Shown here: one piece after another, positions 26,447-39,400 of the stretch
Layout: the number at the start of each line of letters is the position of its first letter
How positions within the stretch are numbered: the stretch's first letter is position 1
Source: Rhabditophanes sp. KR3021
Lineage: Eukaryota; Nematoda; Chromadorea; Rhabditida; Alloionematidae
Assembly (NCBI GenBank): GCA_963281155.1
Contig: CAUJLY010000004.1
Span: 4,092,001 to 4,156,000, forward strand
Reading direction: 5' to 3'
DNA length: 64,000 bases
The notes under the pieces: model-generated
The model's database searches: none
What the model was told of the DNA's origin: nothing
What the model saw: only the letters and a program-made list of their open reading frames with translations
Translations under genes and position numbers: made by a program

Positions 26447-27178
26447 ATGAAACGATCTAATATTAAATGGGAGAAGCAACCTTCCCAGAGGATTATTGCT
26501 TATTTATGCAATAATGGCCTATATATCAAAGACCAAGCTCTAAGGACTCATTTACGATACAATGGCTGGTATGGTAAGCATGTTGGACAACGACTTGATT
26601 ACAGAACCAAAGAGTGCTTTGAAGACCAATTTGAAATAGATTCATACACAAACTTTATAAGCAATAATGAGTATTTGTACCTAAGCTATTGTGAAGCTCT
26701 TTATATTGGAGAATTCTTTAATTTACTTACGTGTTATAATGGAAATCAAATTATTAGTTTGGACTCTTTAAGATCTGTAGCAATTTCTAATAGTCACAAC
26801 TTTTCTAAAGAATATGCCGTGTATAAATATTTTCGTGAATTTGGATGGGTAGTTGGATTGGGTTTACATTATGGGTGTAATTTTGGTATGTGTAATTGTT
26901 TTATATTCTTTAAAAACTATTTATAGTAATTTACAAACAATCTCCCGAACAATGCCATTCTAATGCAGGAATATTTATATCTGATAGAGAGGAATATAAT
27001 TCTCTTAGATTTTGAATCAAATGCTGCCAAAGCACGAATGCGAGTCCTTAGTCATGTTAAAAAGGATTTGATTTATTGCTATGTTAAGAATGATAATGTA
27101 TCAATTTGTGGAGTTGTTGCCAGGACAAAGGAAAATAAAGATTCCATATGTTACATTAAAGAGTATTCAAATTTATAA
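26447..27178 (+). CDS. TSEN2: tRNA-splicing endonuclease subunit Sen2, apparent frameshift
   Basis: Exon 1 is 26447..26885 and exon 2 begins at 26927 after a 41-bp intron. Sen2 is the catalytic subunit that cuts the 5' splice site of intron-containing pre-tRNAs. The catalytic domain is clear: YLYLSYCEALYIGEF, then YAVYKYFREFGWVVGLGLHY (the Tyr of the triad lies in HYGCNF), the active-site His in PEQCHSNAGIF, and KKDLIYCYV with the third catalytic Lys in the expected place. After CHSNAGIF the first frame reaches TGA, while the matching C-terminal block continues from about 26963 in another frame. A single extra base between 26956 and 26985 would explain this. The gene is convergent with GatC; AATAAA at 27183. 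Confidence 0.85.
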
Positions 27179-27302
27179 ATTTAATAAAATACTGGCATTG
27201 CAATCTTTTTATTTATCCAAAACAATCTCGTTTATTATCATTACAATTTAAAAACCACAAACGTCTCAGACAAATATTTTCTAAATATGAGTGAAAATTT
27301 CT

Positions 27303-27765
27303 TCAGTTTGTTGGCTTCAAGTTAATGTTTGCACTCGGTGATACAAAATAATCATCTGATACATTTGCAGAGTTTTTCAAAATTAGATCTTTATCACTTT
27401 TAAAAGGAACATCTTCGCGTAGTTTACAGCATATAACTTCATCTATAACTGAATACAGAGGTTCAGTATCAACAGGAATGCTGCAGTTAAATATTCCATT
27501 TGCCATTTTAATATCTTCTTTCAAATTAGCGATATCGTTTCCTTTAAACCTAAGTAATGATATTTGCTCTAGATGATTTAATAAATATTTGTCTAATTCT
27601 GGAACACTTCTTTCATAAACATGAGCCTATTTTAAAATATACAAAATACAACGAAATCTTTCTTACCATGATAACTTTCTTACTTTTAGGTAAAAGATCC
27701 TTTAATCCTCTAATTGTGTCTTGAGAGCAGACATTAGCACTGATTCTTAAACAGTTTCTAAACAT
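27303..27765 (-). CDS. GATC: mitochondrial Glu-tRNA(Gln) amidotransferase subunit C
   Basis: Exons 27667..27765 and 27303..27626 (phase 0, 40-bp intron) encode 140 residues. GatC stabilises GatA-GatB in the complex that converts Glu-tRNA(Gln) to Gln-tRNA(Gln) in mitochondria. The N-terminus MFRNCLRISANVCSQDTIRG is basic and free of acids at first, as in import signals. The family core is visible as DTEPLYSVIDEVICCKLREDV, which aligns with the 'GVEPLESVLED...LRSD' region, followed by ILKNSANVSDDYFVSP. Length is typical. It is convergent with TSEN2. Confidence 0.87.
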
Positions 27766-27901
27766 TTTAGTACATAAGAAAATGAAATGATTTCACAACG
27801 ACAATACAATATCACCTCTCCACTAAATCTAAAGCAAAAGGAACAAACTAAATAAATATAACGAACAAGATGTAACAGTTCCTAATTATTGTTGTTGTAA
27901 A

Positions 27902-27982
27902 AAATAGTAATTTTGATAATAATAAATAATAATTATGCAGCAACAAATAGTAATTTTGATATTAATAAATATTAATTATGCA
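27902..27982. repeat. 38-bp direct repeat
   Basis: Two copies of about 38 bp (27902..27939 and 27945..27982), both beginning AAATAGTAATTTTGATA and ending TTAATTATGCA or close to it, separated by 5 bp. They differ at a few positions. They lie upstream of the GatC start and downstream of the Cys/Gln-rich gene. Confidence 0.8.
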
Positions 27983-28179
27983 TTGTAATAAATGTCAGTT
28001 TGTTATTATTAACAAAGATTATTTTTGTATTGTATGGGAGAAAAGTAGTTGATAATGATGATTTTTATTTTTTTAAATGAAAGATTAACTCATATATAAA
28101 CAGACATATATAATATAAATATGAAACTCGCTTATGAATATTAAATATTACTTGGTTCCGAGAGTCGTTATAGGTTAAT

Positions 28180-31100
28180 TTAATTTTCTTTTTTCTCTTC
28201 AGCAACTTTTTCTGAAGAAGCATCTTTTTTGTCTGAATCGGAATCTTTAGTTGATCTGGCTACACGATGCCTTCTTCTCAAACAACATTGGTTTTGAGCG
28301 CACATTTGATAACCAGTGGAACATCCGCACCCGGAGTTTGATTGTTGACAAGGCAATAATTGAGGTGGGCAGTTAGAGCATCCGCCATTATTGTTGGATT
28401 GTTGGAGGACAATGATGTTGGAGTTGTTATCTTGACATTGGTTTTGGCATTGGTTGTTGCATTGTTGGACACAGATTTGTGGTGGAGCTTGGCACTGGCT
28501 TTGGCACTGATTTTGGCATTGTTGACAAATAGTGATTGGTTGAGAACAGACTGGGGCACATTGTTGTTGACATCCACAGTTTCCGGAATTGCAGTTTGAT
28601 TGACAGGATTGTTGGCACTGATTACATTGTTGTTGTTGTTGGACTACAATAATTTGCTGTTGGTTATTGTTATCTTGGCAACTGCATGGACAAGCTTGTT
28701 GGCACTGGTTGTTTCCTCCACATGATTGTTGGCACTGGTTGCATTGTTGTTGGCAGATGGTGATTGGTTGAGGGCAGACTGGAGCACATTGCTGTTGGCA
28801 TCCGCAGTTTCCGGTGTTACAACTTGATTGGCATCTGTTTTGGCAACTATTACACTGATTTTGTTCTTGGACAACGATAACCTGTGGGTTGGAGTTGCAT
28901 GAGTTGGAACATTGATTATTACAACTGCTGAAACATTGGTTGTTTCCTCCGCAATTCGATTGGCATTGATTGTTGCAGCTATTTTGGCAGACTGAAATTT
29001 GTTGGATGCACTAAAAATATACTTATAAAATACTCATCAACGTTATAATTACCATTGGTTGACAAGATGGTTGGCAGATTGGAGCGCATTGTTGTTGAGG
29101 TTGTTGGACTACAATAATTTGCTGTTGGTTATTGTTATCTTGGCAACTGCATGGGCAAGCTTGTTGGCATTGATTGTTTCCTCCACAGGATTGTTGGCAC
29201 TGGTTGCAGTTATTTTGGCAGGTAGCGATTTGAATGCATTGTGGTGTACAGGAAGGCCTTAAAAGGTTTATTAATACTAATAAATAATAAACTCACATGC
29301 ACTGAGATTGGCATTGTTGCTGTTGTGGTTGTTGAACGACAATGATTTGGGGGCTGTTGTTTGATTGACATCCACATTGGCTTGGGCATTGTTGGACGCA
29401 TTGCATGTTAGATCCACAGCTAGATTGACATTGATTCTGGCAACTATTACATGATTGTTGTTGAGGCTGAACAACGACGATTTGTTGGGATTGTTGCATA
29501 CATGAGTTTACCTAAATTTAAAATAATAACTCAATATAATATGTTAAACATACACATGATGGTTGACAACTATCTACACAGGCACTGTTTGAATTGCAGG
29601 AAGTGGTGCAAGAAGGTTGGCAAGCAGAAATACACAATGTTTGTTGTTGGACGCATTGTGGAGTACAACTTGGCCTTAAATACAATGCGATTAATTAAGG
29701 AAGGTAATATTGCAACTTACATGCATTGTTGTGCACATTGGTTTTGTTGTGGTTGAACAACGATGATTTGTTGGGATTGTTGTTGTGTACATTGAGGAGT
29801 ACATGATGGCCTTAAGCAGTATTTTTAGAATCAATTATTTAGTAACAGGAAACTTACATGCAAGCGGTAGCACATTGATTTTGTTGTTGAGGTTGAAGAA
29901 CAACAATTTGTTGAGATTGTTGTGATTGACAACTTTGACTGCAGCTTGGCCTACAAACTTTTATTTAACTTAAATACAATCGTTTAACATACATGCAAGC
30001 TGGGGCACAAGTTGGTCTTTGGCAGGTGTTGCATGAAACCTATAAAATTGATGTATAAGATTTGTTATATACAAGAATGTAATTTGATTTTGAATTAACA
30101 ATGTATCGAAAAAGGACAATTTGGTTAAAAAAGTATACTTTGATTTGAAGAAGTGTAGGTTTGAAATTTAATTATTATTTTTATAATTCCATATTGTTTT
30201 TTAAGCGAAATGGTATAGGTCGTGCTGCGATTTATTGTGACTTTTGAAATGAAGAGTTCAAACTAGTTGTTAGGTATTGATGGTGACTAACAATTTATAC
30301 AAAATATACTTAAGCAATGATTTTAAGTATAAGTTGGACCTCTTCAATTACCAAATGAACCGTAATAAATTAATGTATTAAGTCGGTAGTTATGTTTGCT
30401 AACGAAATATTGAACTATATCAACTTCAAAATATTAACAAGTCTCAGCTGATCCGACAGTTTAAAAATAATAAGCAGGTTTTAGGTTCTTTTGAAAGTTT
30501 TAGTATGAATGGGTAAAAGTTATACTTCAAATTATTATTCTTCAGACACTCGGCTCAGTTACGCTTTTCTTTATAATTGTCAAAAGAATATTTGTTTAAT
30601 ATTAATAAATGGCTAGGTTAGTCTCAGAATTTATGGACCATATGGTTATCCCTTTTAAATATAGTCCAAAATGGAGTTTTGATTAAGCTGGGTATGCATA
30701 TTTTGCGCAAAAATAAACTATTCAAACTCTCTTAAAACAGGTTTATAATTGATTGTGAATCAAAAGAATGGTTTGTAACAAAAAAGTCGGGATTAGTAAT
30801 GCGATATGAAATTTTTTCTAAATAAGTGTAAATTTATATAAACAATTATATAAACCTATGATTGCGTTTGTGAATGTGTATTTTGAAGAATCTAATACTT
30901 TGAACATACTCACAATAAAAGTTAGCTAAAGTAAGAATAATAGTTTGAACTAAGGCTAGAATATACTCACAATATTAGTTTAAATAATATGTACTAGTAT
31001 ACTCGAAGTAAACCTAGTATATCGTGATCTGATGTATCACATAAATTTAACCAACCTCGTAAGTAAGAGCTCCGCATCCGCATGAAGAATATTGTTGTTG

Positions 31101-31441
31101 GAGAGCTGGGCAATTGCATGAAGATGTCTGGGATGAGCATCCACATTGGTTTTGTTGAATATTAGCACAATCGCACTGTTGAACTTGGATTTGGAGAGCG
31201 GCACAATTACACTGGTTTTGTTGTGGACAACATGAAGTAACCCCACCATTGCAGCATTGACGTTTAGCACGGATTAAAGTTTTATTAGTGGCAGAGACAT
31301 CTTCTTCAACACTCTAAAAGAGGAAAATTTATTGATGGTATCAATATATGTAAATAGATTTACCTCTACATTTTCGGCAAATACTGAGAGACAACTGGCT
31401 GAAAGAACTAAGGCAACGACGAACAAATTCCACCTCTTCAT
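28180..31441 (-). CDS. Cys/Gln-rich secreted structural protein, nine exons
   Basis: Exons 31364..31441, 31056..31313, 29993..30039, 29858..29950, 29721..29810, 29554..29674, 29297..29511, 29053..29257 and 28180..29010 total 1938 nt, 645 residues, with all junctions in frame. A signal peptide (MKRWNLFVVALVLSASC) fills exon 1. Exon 2 has a furin-type site (IRAKR) followed by CC-GG and CxC repeats. Exons 4-9 repeat CQxxCQ units interleaved with Gln/Val strands such as QQIIVVQQPQQQ. Exons 4, 5, 6 and 8 each open with the same phase-2 codon, giving MPSC(T/S)(P/Q). The C-terminus is basic then Lys/Glu-rich (LRRRHRVARS, then KDASSEKVAEEKK). Probably a disulfide-linked matrix protein of cuticle, eggshell or secretion; no named family recognised. 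Confidence 0.85.
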
Positions 31442-34400
31442 TTTTAAAATTGTAAGCGAACTATAATTACAAAAAATTATAAATATAAATTGCATGGAGA
31501 TGGAAATAAAAATCGGAAAAGTATTAGAACATTATTAATTTAATTGATATATACACAAAATTAGTATAATATTACATTTAAGTGAGTAAGAACACTAATG
31601 AATGTAGAAATTATTGTGCTATGAGTTTGGCTTTCAACTGTTTATAAATACTAGCTAAGGGGTGCACGGGATTCTTTACGAATTTGATGAGTAGATGGAC
31701 TTACTCAAGACAGCCTCCAATTCCCACCCACCGGCTAAGAAAGAGGTAAAGTCAATTTGTAGTAAAATAGTGACCAAATAATACCAGGTTATAATATTGT
31801 TATTTTGTTCGAGAAAGAGAGTGGACAATAGACTCAAAGTTAAACAGTAGAAATTTGACCATCAGCTTCTGATATTATACGATAAAAAAGAAGATGGTCA
31901 AAGAGAAAGGGGAAAAAGAGCATCGTATTCTTTTCTTGGTTGGGATTCTTGTCTTGGTGTTGATGAAGATTTGTCTATATGAGAGGTCTAACACAAGACA
32001 AAAACTTTAATCATAATATAGAATGCGGTCCTCTTCTTCGCCAATAAGTCGTCATTACTTGTTTGAAGGAATCACGATTCAAAAATCTCTTTCACTTGAA
32101 CAAAGTTATCATCAAACTCATTTAGGATAATCATTCTGATTATGCAATTTAGGGTTTGTTTCAATTTTTTTCTCTTGTTACTCTCTTCAAAAAATTCTAA
32201 TTATAAATTAAATGAAGAACAAATAACAAACTAAATCTCATCGAAATGTCTTTCTACATAATGCGTATAAAGCACATAATTGTCATGAGTGAGCAGATTA
32301 CACAATACAATTTCCAAAAAACTTAAATTCCTAATCACCATCCGGTCAAATTTTGTTACTATAATATTACAAAAGGAACCATAATATTTGTTGCAAGGAG
32401 TTCTTCATATACTTGACTTCATTCTTATTTTGTGTAAAATGTGTACTTTAATAAAGACTGGAATTGTGAATCATCATCCAAGATTCCGATTACCTTCAAG
32501 TGATTTATCATAATTTTGAAGACTAGTTCCAGGATGTTATCTGAAATAACTACATTTTCAGACACATACGTCATCCTTTGAAATTTTAAGCATTTTTAAG
32601 CAATGAGTTTTGCCCATATCATACTGCACAGTATAACGCATATATATGCATTTATGCTAATTGGTTATTAATATGAAATTATTACTGTTGTGGAACGGTG
32701 ATTTTTGAAAAGTACGCACTTTAGGTTAAAGTTAATTATGTCGAAATGATGATACGGAATTTGATTTTGAACATCAATATGATATGTATACATTATTACT
32801 TATGTAAACGAAACCAATCGCTTATCATATTCATAATCTCAATTGGCATAACCTTTCAAGTATGCATAAATAGTAGGATTAGAGTGACCATACTTGAAGA
32901 AATAAATCTATGTTTCGTATATGTAAGTGACATATTATTTACAGTTAATTGTAATTAAATAAATAATTATGTTGAAGTAAAGAATGTATATTGATACACT
33001 TTTATCACGACCATTATTTGATTGTTCGTTTTTGATGGTATAAATCTTCATTTATTGGTCATAACTCATTTTTTGATATATCCCGCGATATCATAATTTT
33101 TAACCTTTATCTGTTTACGCTATAAATTTTGAAATTATTTTTTGTAAATGTCACGACTCAAAATAGTTATAAACAGTTATATTTGTACCTTATTTTTGTT
33201 TAAAAACATTAACCTGCAAGTAATCTCCTTGATGATGTTTACAGAAGAAGCACAACGTTTTTTAACAAAAGTTTGTCTGCTCAGATAAGTTCAAAATCTT
33301 CGTTTACAGACGATCATTAAAAGTTTCTTTAACCGGTCTAATATTTTTCAATATATGACATGTTTATATTTTCCAATTACAACAACGATATCAACTTTTA
33401 AAGAACATTAATGTCAACAAATTTAAATTCAAAAACATAAAATCACAAATTCACCAAATCATAAAAGGATGGAATCATAACCTCATCAATTCTTATTTTA
33501 CATGATTATAAAAAGTTTAATACATTGAATTAATTCATTATTCAATTGCATTATATATAACAATGACATTTATGTGCATAGTATTAATAATATTTAAAAT
33601 TAATCAACTTTGAAAACATGTTTTCATTAAAAATGGGTGTTTTTGATTTTTTAAATTGCTCTTGCTAACAAAGAGAACAAATTGTTTCAGGTCAATTCTG
33701 TGTTAACAGAAGAAGCAAAAAAATCATTTTTGTTTGATACACTTTCAAACTAGATTGTTGTTCTTTTAATTTCCAAGTACATACTCTCTACGCCAAACCA
33801 AGCGTTTTCATATAATTGTCCGCATAAGTTGATTCTAAAAATAAAGCTGTTTTTACTTTAAATACGAAAATACACTTTGTACCTCATATAACTAATGAAA
33901 TGTGAAACTTTTCGATAATAGACATATATGCTTACAAAACTAAGACAGTTAATCAATCTTGTAAATAAATACATATCTGCTGATTGTTGTATGTAAATGT
34001 TTATGTTGTTTTTATAAAGATATGAAAAATAAAAGTTAACCAATTATGTAATGAAAGTCAACATTCTTTTGTTGACACTAAGTTTAAAAAGAACTTTCCT
34101 TTTAAAAATGTATTGGTTCTATTGTCAAGAAGTTAAATAAAAAAGCTTATAAAATAGTTGTGTTCCTCATAACTTAGATGGACAGAACAAGAAATTAAAA
34201 CTTGATTTTAATAATGCATGTTTTGTCCAACAATCATTAAGTAAGATCAAGTTCAACTTAATTCGTTGTGCTTCAGAAATCAGGTTTTACGGTGCTAGTG
34301 ATGTCACATTTTTTCTTATGCCCTCAAGTATTTTTTGTTTCAACATTATTTATTTAAAAACTCTAGTTTTCATTCCAACACCTGAGGAAATGCATAATAC

Positions 34401-34938
34401 AAAAATAAATTCCAAATAAACTTTTGAATGCTGTTGAAATGGCAAAGCACTACAATTAATAATGTGCACATTCACGACAACATTTTTTAATGATAGCACA
34501 TTTTTCATAATTATTTGTCATAGTCACGTTTCTAACCAAGTCACTGGAATAGTGAAAGTGGATTCTTAATGTAGTGATTTTTTTAAACCTCTTCAATGAT
34601 ATTTTTAGTAAGCTAGCTTACATTATACGTTGAACATATTTTGTATTTCAAAAGACGTCTAAATTATATACATCACTTACAATAGCATTAATATAGTTAT
34701 TTTTAGTCAATATATTCAACTATAAATAGATTACTACAACCAAATGCTTAATACAAAAGATGATAAGTAGATAATATGCCGATACAAATTAATTTTTTAT
34801 TTGTACAAATAATAATAAATTATTTTTAAGGAAATTTTAAGCTGTGAATTGTAAAAAAATAATGAATGCATAAGTAAAAATTGCATTTAATACAAATGTC
34901 CAACTATTATGATTTGATTTTAGTAAAAATAAATATAT
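31442..34938. other. 3.5-kb gene-free interval
   Basis: Between the Cys/Gln-rich gene and the 3' end of Ena/VASP. Open frames are short and AT-driven. The first few hundred bases should contain the promoter of the minus-strand Cys/Gln-rich gene. I see no RNA gene, transposon or tandem array that I can support. Confidence 0.5.
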
Positions 34939-36463
34939 TTAAGACCGCATTTCATTTTTGATTGCCGCTACAACTTCTTGAATTATCTCAAGCTTAAATG
35001 CTTGTAGTTTTTTCGTAACTTCGTTCAAAACTTCTTGTTTGTGTTTTTCCAAGTCAGCTACAGTGATTGAGGTGTTATTTGGTAGTGCGGGAGCATTTTT
35101 TGTAGGATCTTCGCAGGAAGAGACTGATGACACACTTGGCAATCTGAAATAAAGCACGTGAATCGTTTAAAATTAATTTACTTACTTTCTATGTGCTTTT
35201 GGTGAGTCAACTCCATTAGTATCGCCATTGTTGGTAGTTTTCCATTTTAAGTTACTACTCGAATTATTGTGAGTCGATCCGTTGCAGTTACTTTCTGACA
35301 ACTTTTTTTCATTAACATTGACACTATCTCCACTTCCAATGCTACCAACTTCTTCTTGATTCTTCCTTTTGTTTATCTTTAATTGTAACTCAGATAAGTA
35401 ATTTCCTTGATTTTTTGGCACATTTACATTTCCAACGGCGCCACCATTTTCATTACCATTTACCTTCTTCAATGGTCCCCTGTTTTTTAATTGTTCCGCA
35501 ATTGATTCCCCCTTATTTTCTTTTTTAGGAACAGGCAAAGGAGGTGGTGGAGGTGGTGGAACTTTGGAAGCTGTATGTCCATTTCCATTGGAAGAAGGAG
35601 GTGGTGGAGCAACAGGGATTCTCCCATTCACAACATTGGTTCCGGCAGCATAATTGTTCGTCAAAGAATGTGTTGAGGATCCTGAAGAAGTTTGGGAGGC
35701 ACGACGTTGATTAGACTGGTGCTGATTAGTAATTAGATTATTGGTGGTTTGAGGTTGTTGGGCAGGGTAGTTGGGAGTTCGTTGCATATTTGCTAAATTC
35801 ATTGCTTGTAACTGCGCAGTCATTTGGGAATTGGGCATGAAGTTTCGATTATTGCCAGAACAGGGTATTGCATCTTCCAGAATGTGTCCATTGCTTTGCT
35901 GAACAACGCGATTTCCATTTGTTACACTTGATACGTTTGCTACATTTGTCATATTCGACGGATGGCCATTCACTCTACCATTATTCATAAACATAGCAGG
36001 ATCTTGATACACTTCTCCGCCAGCTTCATCTTCATTACTACTTCTTTCAATAATTTCCAGTAATCTCATAACAGTTTGGAAAAATATATCGGCTTCGTAA
36101 GGATCGTTAAAATTTACACCAATAACTTGTTTTTTAATATCTCTCCATTGGTGAAACAATGCTGTATCATTTGCTCTTTCATATTTCATTCTTGGAAATA
36201 GGTAGGTTTCTAAGTTAGCGATTCGAGGATCCTCATAGATTCCCACAATTTTAGCATGTTGGGAAATAGGATTATGATATAAAATTAACGTAGCAATCAG
36301 TTTTTCACTACTTTCAACATTCGGATCTTTTCCATCTACTGTCCGCCATGATTTTACATTTCTCTCATAAACATAAATTTGTGCCTTTGCTTTGGCCAAT
36401 GCTTTTTCACTAAAATAACAATCATCATATTACACTATCTATATCAGCTTAAAATTACCTCAT
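34939..36463 (-). CDS. ENAH/VASP (unc-34-like): Ena/VASP actin regulator
   Basis: Exons 36459..36463, 35186..36409 and 34939..35143 encode 477 residues. Ena/VASP proteins bind F-actin barbed ends and profilin-actin to promote filament growth at leading edges and in axon guidance. The first coding exon is only ATG plus AG; with it the N-terminus reads MSEKALAKAKAQIYVYE, matching MSEQ-type family starts. The EVH1 domain covers residues 1-115 (FHQWRD and GVNFNDPYEADIF). A Gln/Asn-rich middle follows, then Pro runs VAPPPPSS and VPPPPPPPLPVP for profilin and SH3 binding, the GAB-like EQLKNRGPLKK, and a C-terminal coiled coil for tetramerisation (LEKHKQEVLNEVTKKLQ). Intron 36410..36458 is 49 bp. 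Confidence 0.94.
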
Positions 36464-39400
36464 TTTTCAAAATTCAAATATTTAGTAGACGCTTAGCATT
36501 TCCTTCAAATAAATATGTAGTTTCAAATAGTGGATCCTATTATATCAATGAGACAGATATAACAGTGATTTTATGAAAACCCAAATGTAAACTACTGATA
36601 CCTTCAACAAGTTCTTTGTCAAAAAATTCTATAAAACAGTAACGATTATTAAAGTGTCAGTGAAAGATGATACGAATTTTATAAGTTATGTACAAACACG
36701 TGTGAATATAAATACATTTAATTTACATTTAAAATTTACTAAATTTAACAAATTTTAGCAAAGATTACAAACGATCAATTTTAACCACAGGATAGATTAC
36801 ATACTTAAAGGCCCAAGACACGTTAGCCGTTAATGTCTTAAATTATGAGCATCTATTACCAATAAAATAACGAATAATCGGAAAATAATAAAACTATATA
36901 ATTATAAAAACCTATTCAAATTAAAGAAACAGCTTTTTTTGAATATAAATGGACATTATCTGGTATTAATGCCATACATTAACCTTGCAAATAAAAAGCC
37001 TCATTTCCTACGTCTCATTATATAACAATTGTGCGTGGCTTTTGAAAAAGCAATGATTCAGGTGTGAGAATCGCGTTATCATGGTCACCTCTACAATGAC
37101 ACACCATCAAAATACATTGTAATATTATGTCATACATATTTTATTCAATAATATATATTCCAATCTTTGACTTAAAAAACAATCAAAATTCTAGTAACTT
37201 TTGTGGAAAGAGTGCTATATATTCATTTTATTTTAAAAAATGTTAAAAGATCATATCTCTAGCAAGGCTACTCATTATATAGTACTAAGCTAGAAGTAAT
37301 TTATGAGAAAAAGAATTGGGAGAGCGAGTGATAAAAAAATGCCAAAGCATAGAAGCTTTTTTAAATGAGAGCGATAATGTAAGACTCGTCGCCGTGTAAC
37401 TAAACTAATTTTGCACATATTCAAAAGATAATTGACAGATGGTAGTCTCTTACTATATTATTAAGGTACCAATTATATAAATAATTAAAAGATGCAATAT
37501 ATTATAGAATAGATGCACATAGTACTAATATTAATGTTGATATAAATACATGAGTAAGAGAGTATGTTAAATATTTTTAACAAAGTTCTGCATTTTGTTA
37601 TCAGTTTATTGGCTTAGCAATAGAAATTGAATGAAAATAGAAATAGCCTTATTAAATTTAAAACTTCTCTAGTCCAAACTTTGTTAAATATGAAGAATGA
37701 AAATGCTAGTCTAAATAGACTAAAACATAATTAATGAACTGTATTTTAAGTGTGTGGTGGATAAGCGCATACTTATCAATTCTTCCTAATAACTTTTTTT
37801 TAAATAATAACAAAAATTGGAATACTTTTGGTTGTTAAAGAAAATAATATAATATCGCAGACTGGACAATAACCATGAAATCTCTAAAACTAACGAATAC
37901 TCATCTATATTGCGTTTGTAAAAGTGATAGCCCTGGTAAATAAATATGATAAAAAGTAGAGAACACAATAATTGGTTCTTAACTAATGCATTGAGTGAGT
38001 AAAAACCTTTCAAAAGAATAAAGTTGACTCATGGGATAAATAAATAAAAAAGTAATACTGAGGTAATAATACTAAATTGTAGTAACTTTCAAAAAACATT
38101 ACTAATACCAACAATTCATTTAAAAATACAACAATTGTAAAAATAAATATTAATAAAAACAGTCAACTTTTTAAATTAAGTAAAAAATCAAACAAATGAT
38201 TGTGTTATTTATTTATCTATAAATGACCAATAACTTTCTACTTATATTCCACCACTTATTATGTACATTGTAAGTAAAGACTGGGTTTAATTTAGTTATG
38301 CTGCTGAATTAGCATAGTTTAATATTAATAGTGAAATATATTATATACACAATAGATTATTTATTCTGCAAGGTAATTGATAGTTTCATTGAAGTCCAAA
38401 AGACTATACGTGATGAACCATATCTGCAATGCATTCAAAATAAATCATGCGATTCTGTAATTTAGGCAGCATATTTTGGTTAATACAAACACTACTACTG
38501 TCCATTAAATTAGGGTTTAAACATTTTTTCTAAAAGAATCAAAACATTGTTCTAAACTAGTTAAGGTGTAATATTAAATGACAAAAATAATTAGTTTGAT
38601 ACTTTAAATATGGAAAGTGTGACGATTGATTGTCTAAATAGGCATAACAATAGGACATCACCTCATAGAGATATTTAGTATAAATGAGAATATGATCATA
38701 ACTGTTACAATGGGTCCTAATTATAATGTACACTAAAAGTGTTGTCATCAAAATGAAGTAGTTTTGACGATTTGGTGGGGGTATGATAACTCACAAAATA
38801 AAGTGAATGTCGCAAAATAGACAATGATATCGTATCGTATTATTGTAATGTTAGGCCTTATTAAATAGGTTTGTTTAATTAATTGAGATAAATAGATAAT
38901 AATCGAACAAAAAAGGAGGCAAATGAATTAAAAATAAATTTGGGTGGTGCCTTCATTAAAGGTTTACATTATATTTATTTTAAAATCTTAGCCCACCAAT
39001 CGATGATACAGCTGCGCGGAACAAAATGAGAGACTATGGTTGATTTTACTTGGTGAGTCGGGCTTTTTGCCAACAACTACATATAAATACATTGTGGCCC
39101 AATAAGCTCGACTAGGAAATGTCTTTTATGCCCTCATCTGTTATGTAGTACTCAATGTCCGGTATTAGTAGTAGGTCTTGCGATAACAACAGTAACATTT
39201 TATTCAGCTCTTTCCACCAAAAGTATAATGTTTGACCGTTTTGGCACAATAGCTAAGCTTCTCAAAACTTTTTTATCATTTCCTTGCTCAATCTTTAACT
39301 TTTATACGGAGAGCGCATCAATGCTAACAAAGAAATAGAAAGTCTTTTATCTTAGTTATTTCCAAATAATGACAAACTTAAATCATTTTGCCATATCATA

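Noticed and set aside
28360..29262. Plus-strand frames (ALALALI-type and similar) across the Cys/Gln-rich gene
   Set aside because: Antisense shadows of the CAA/TGC-rich repeats; the minus strand has signal peptide, splice sites and consistent phases.
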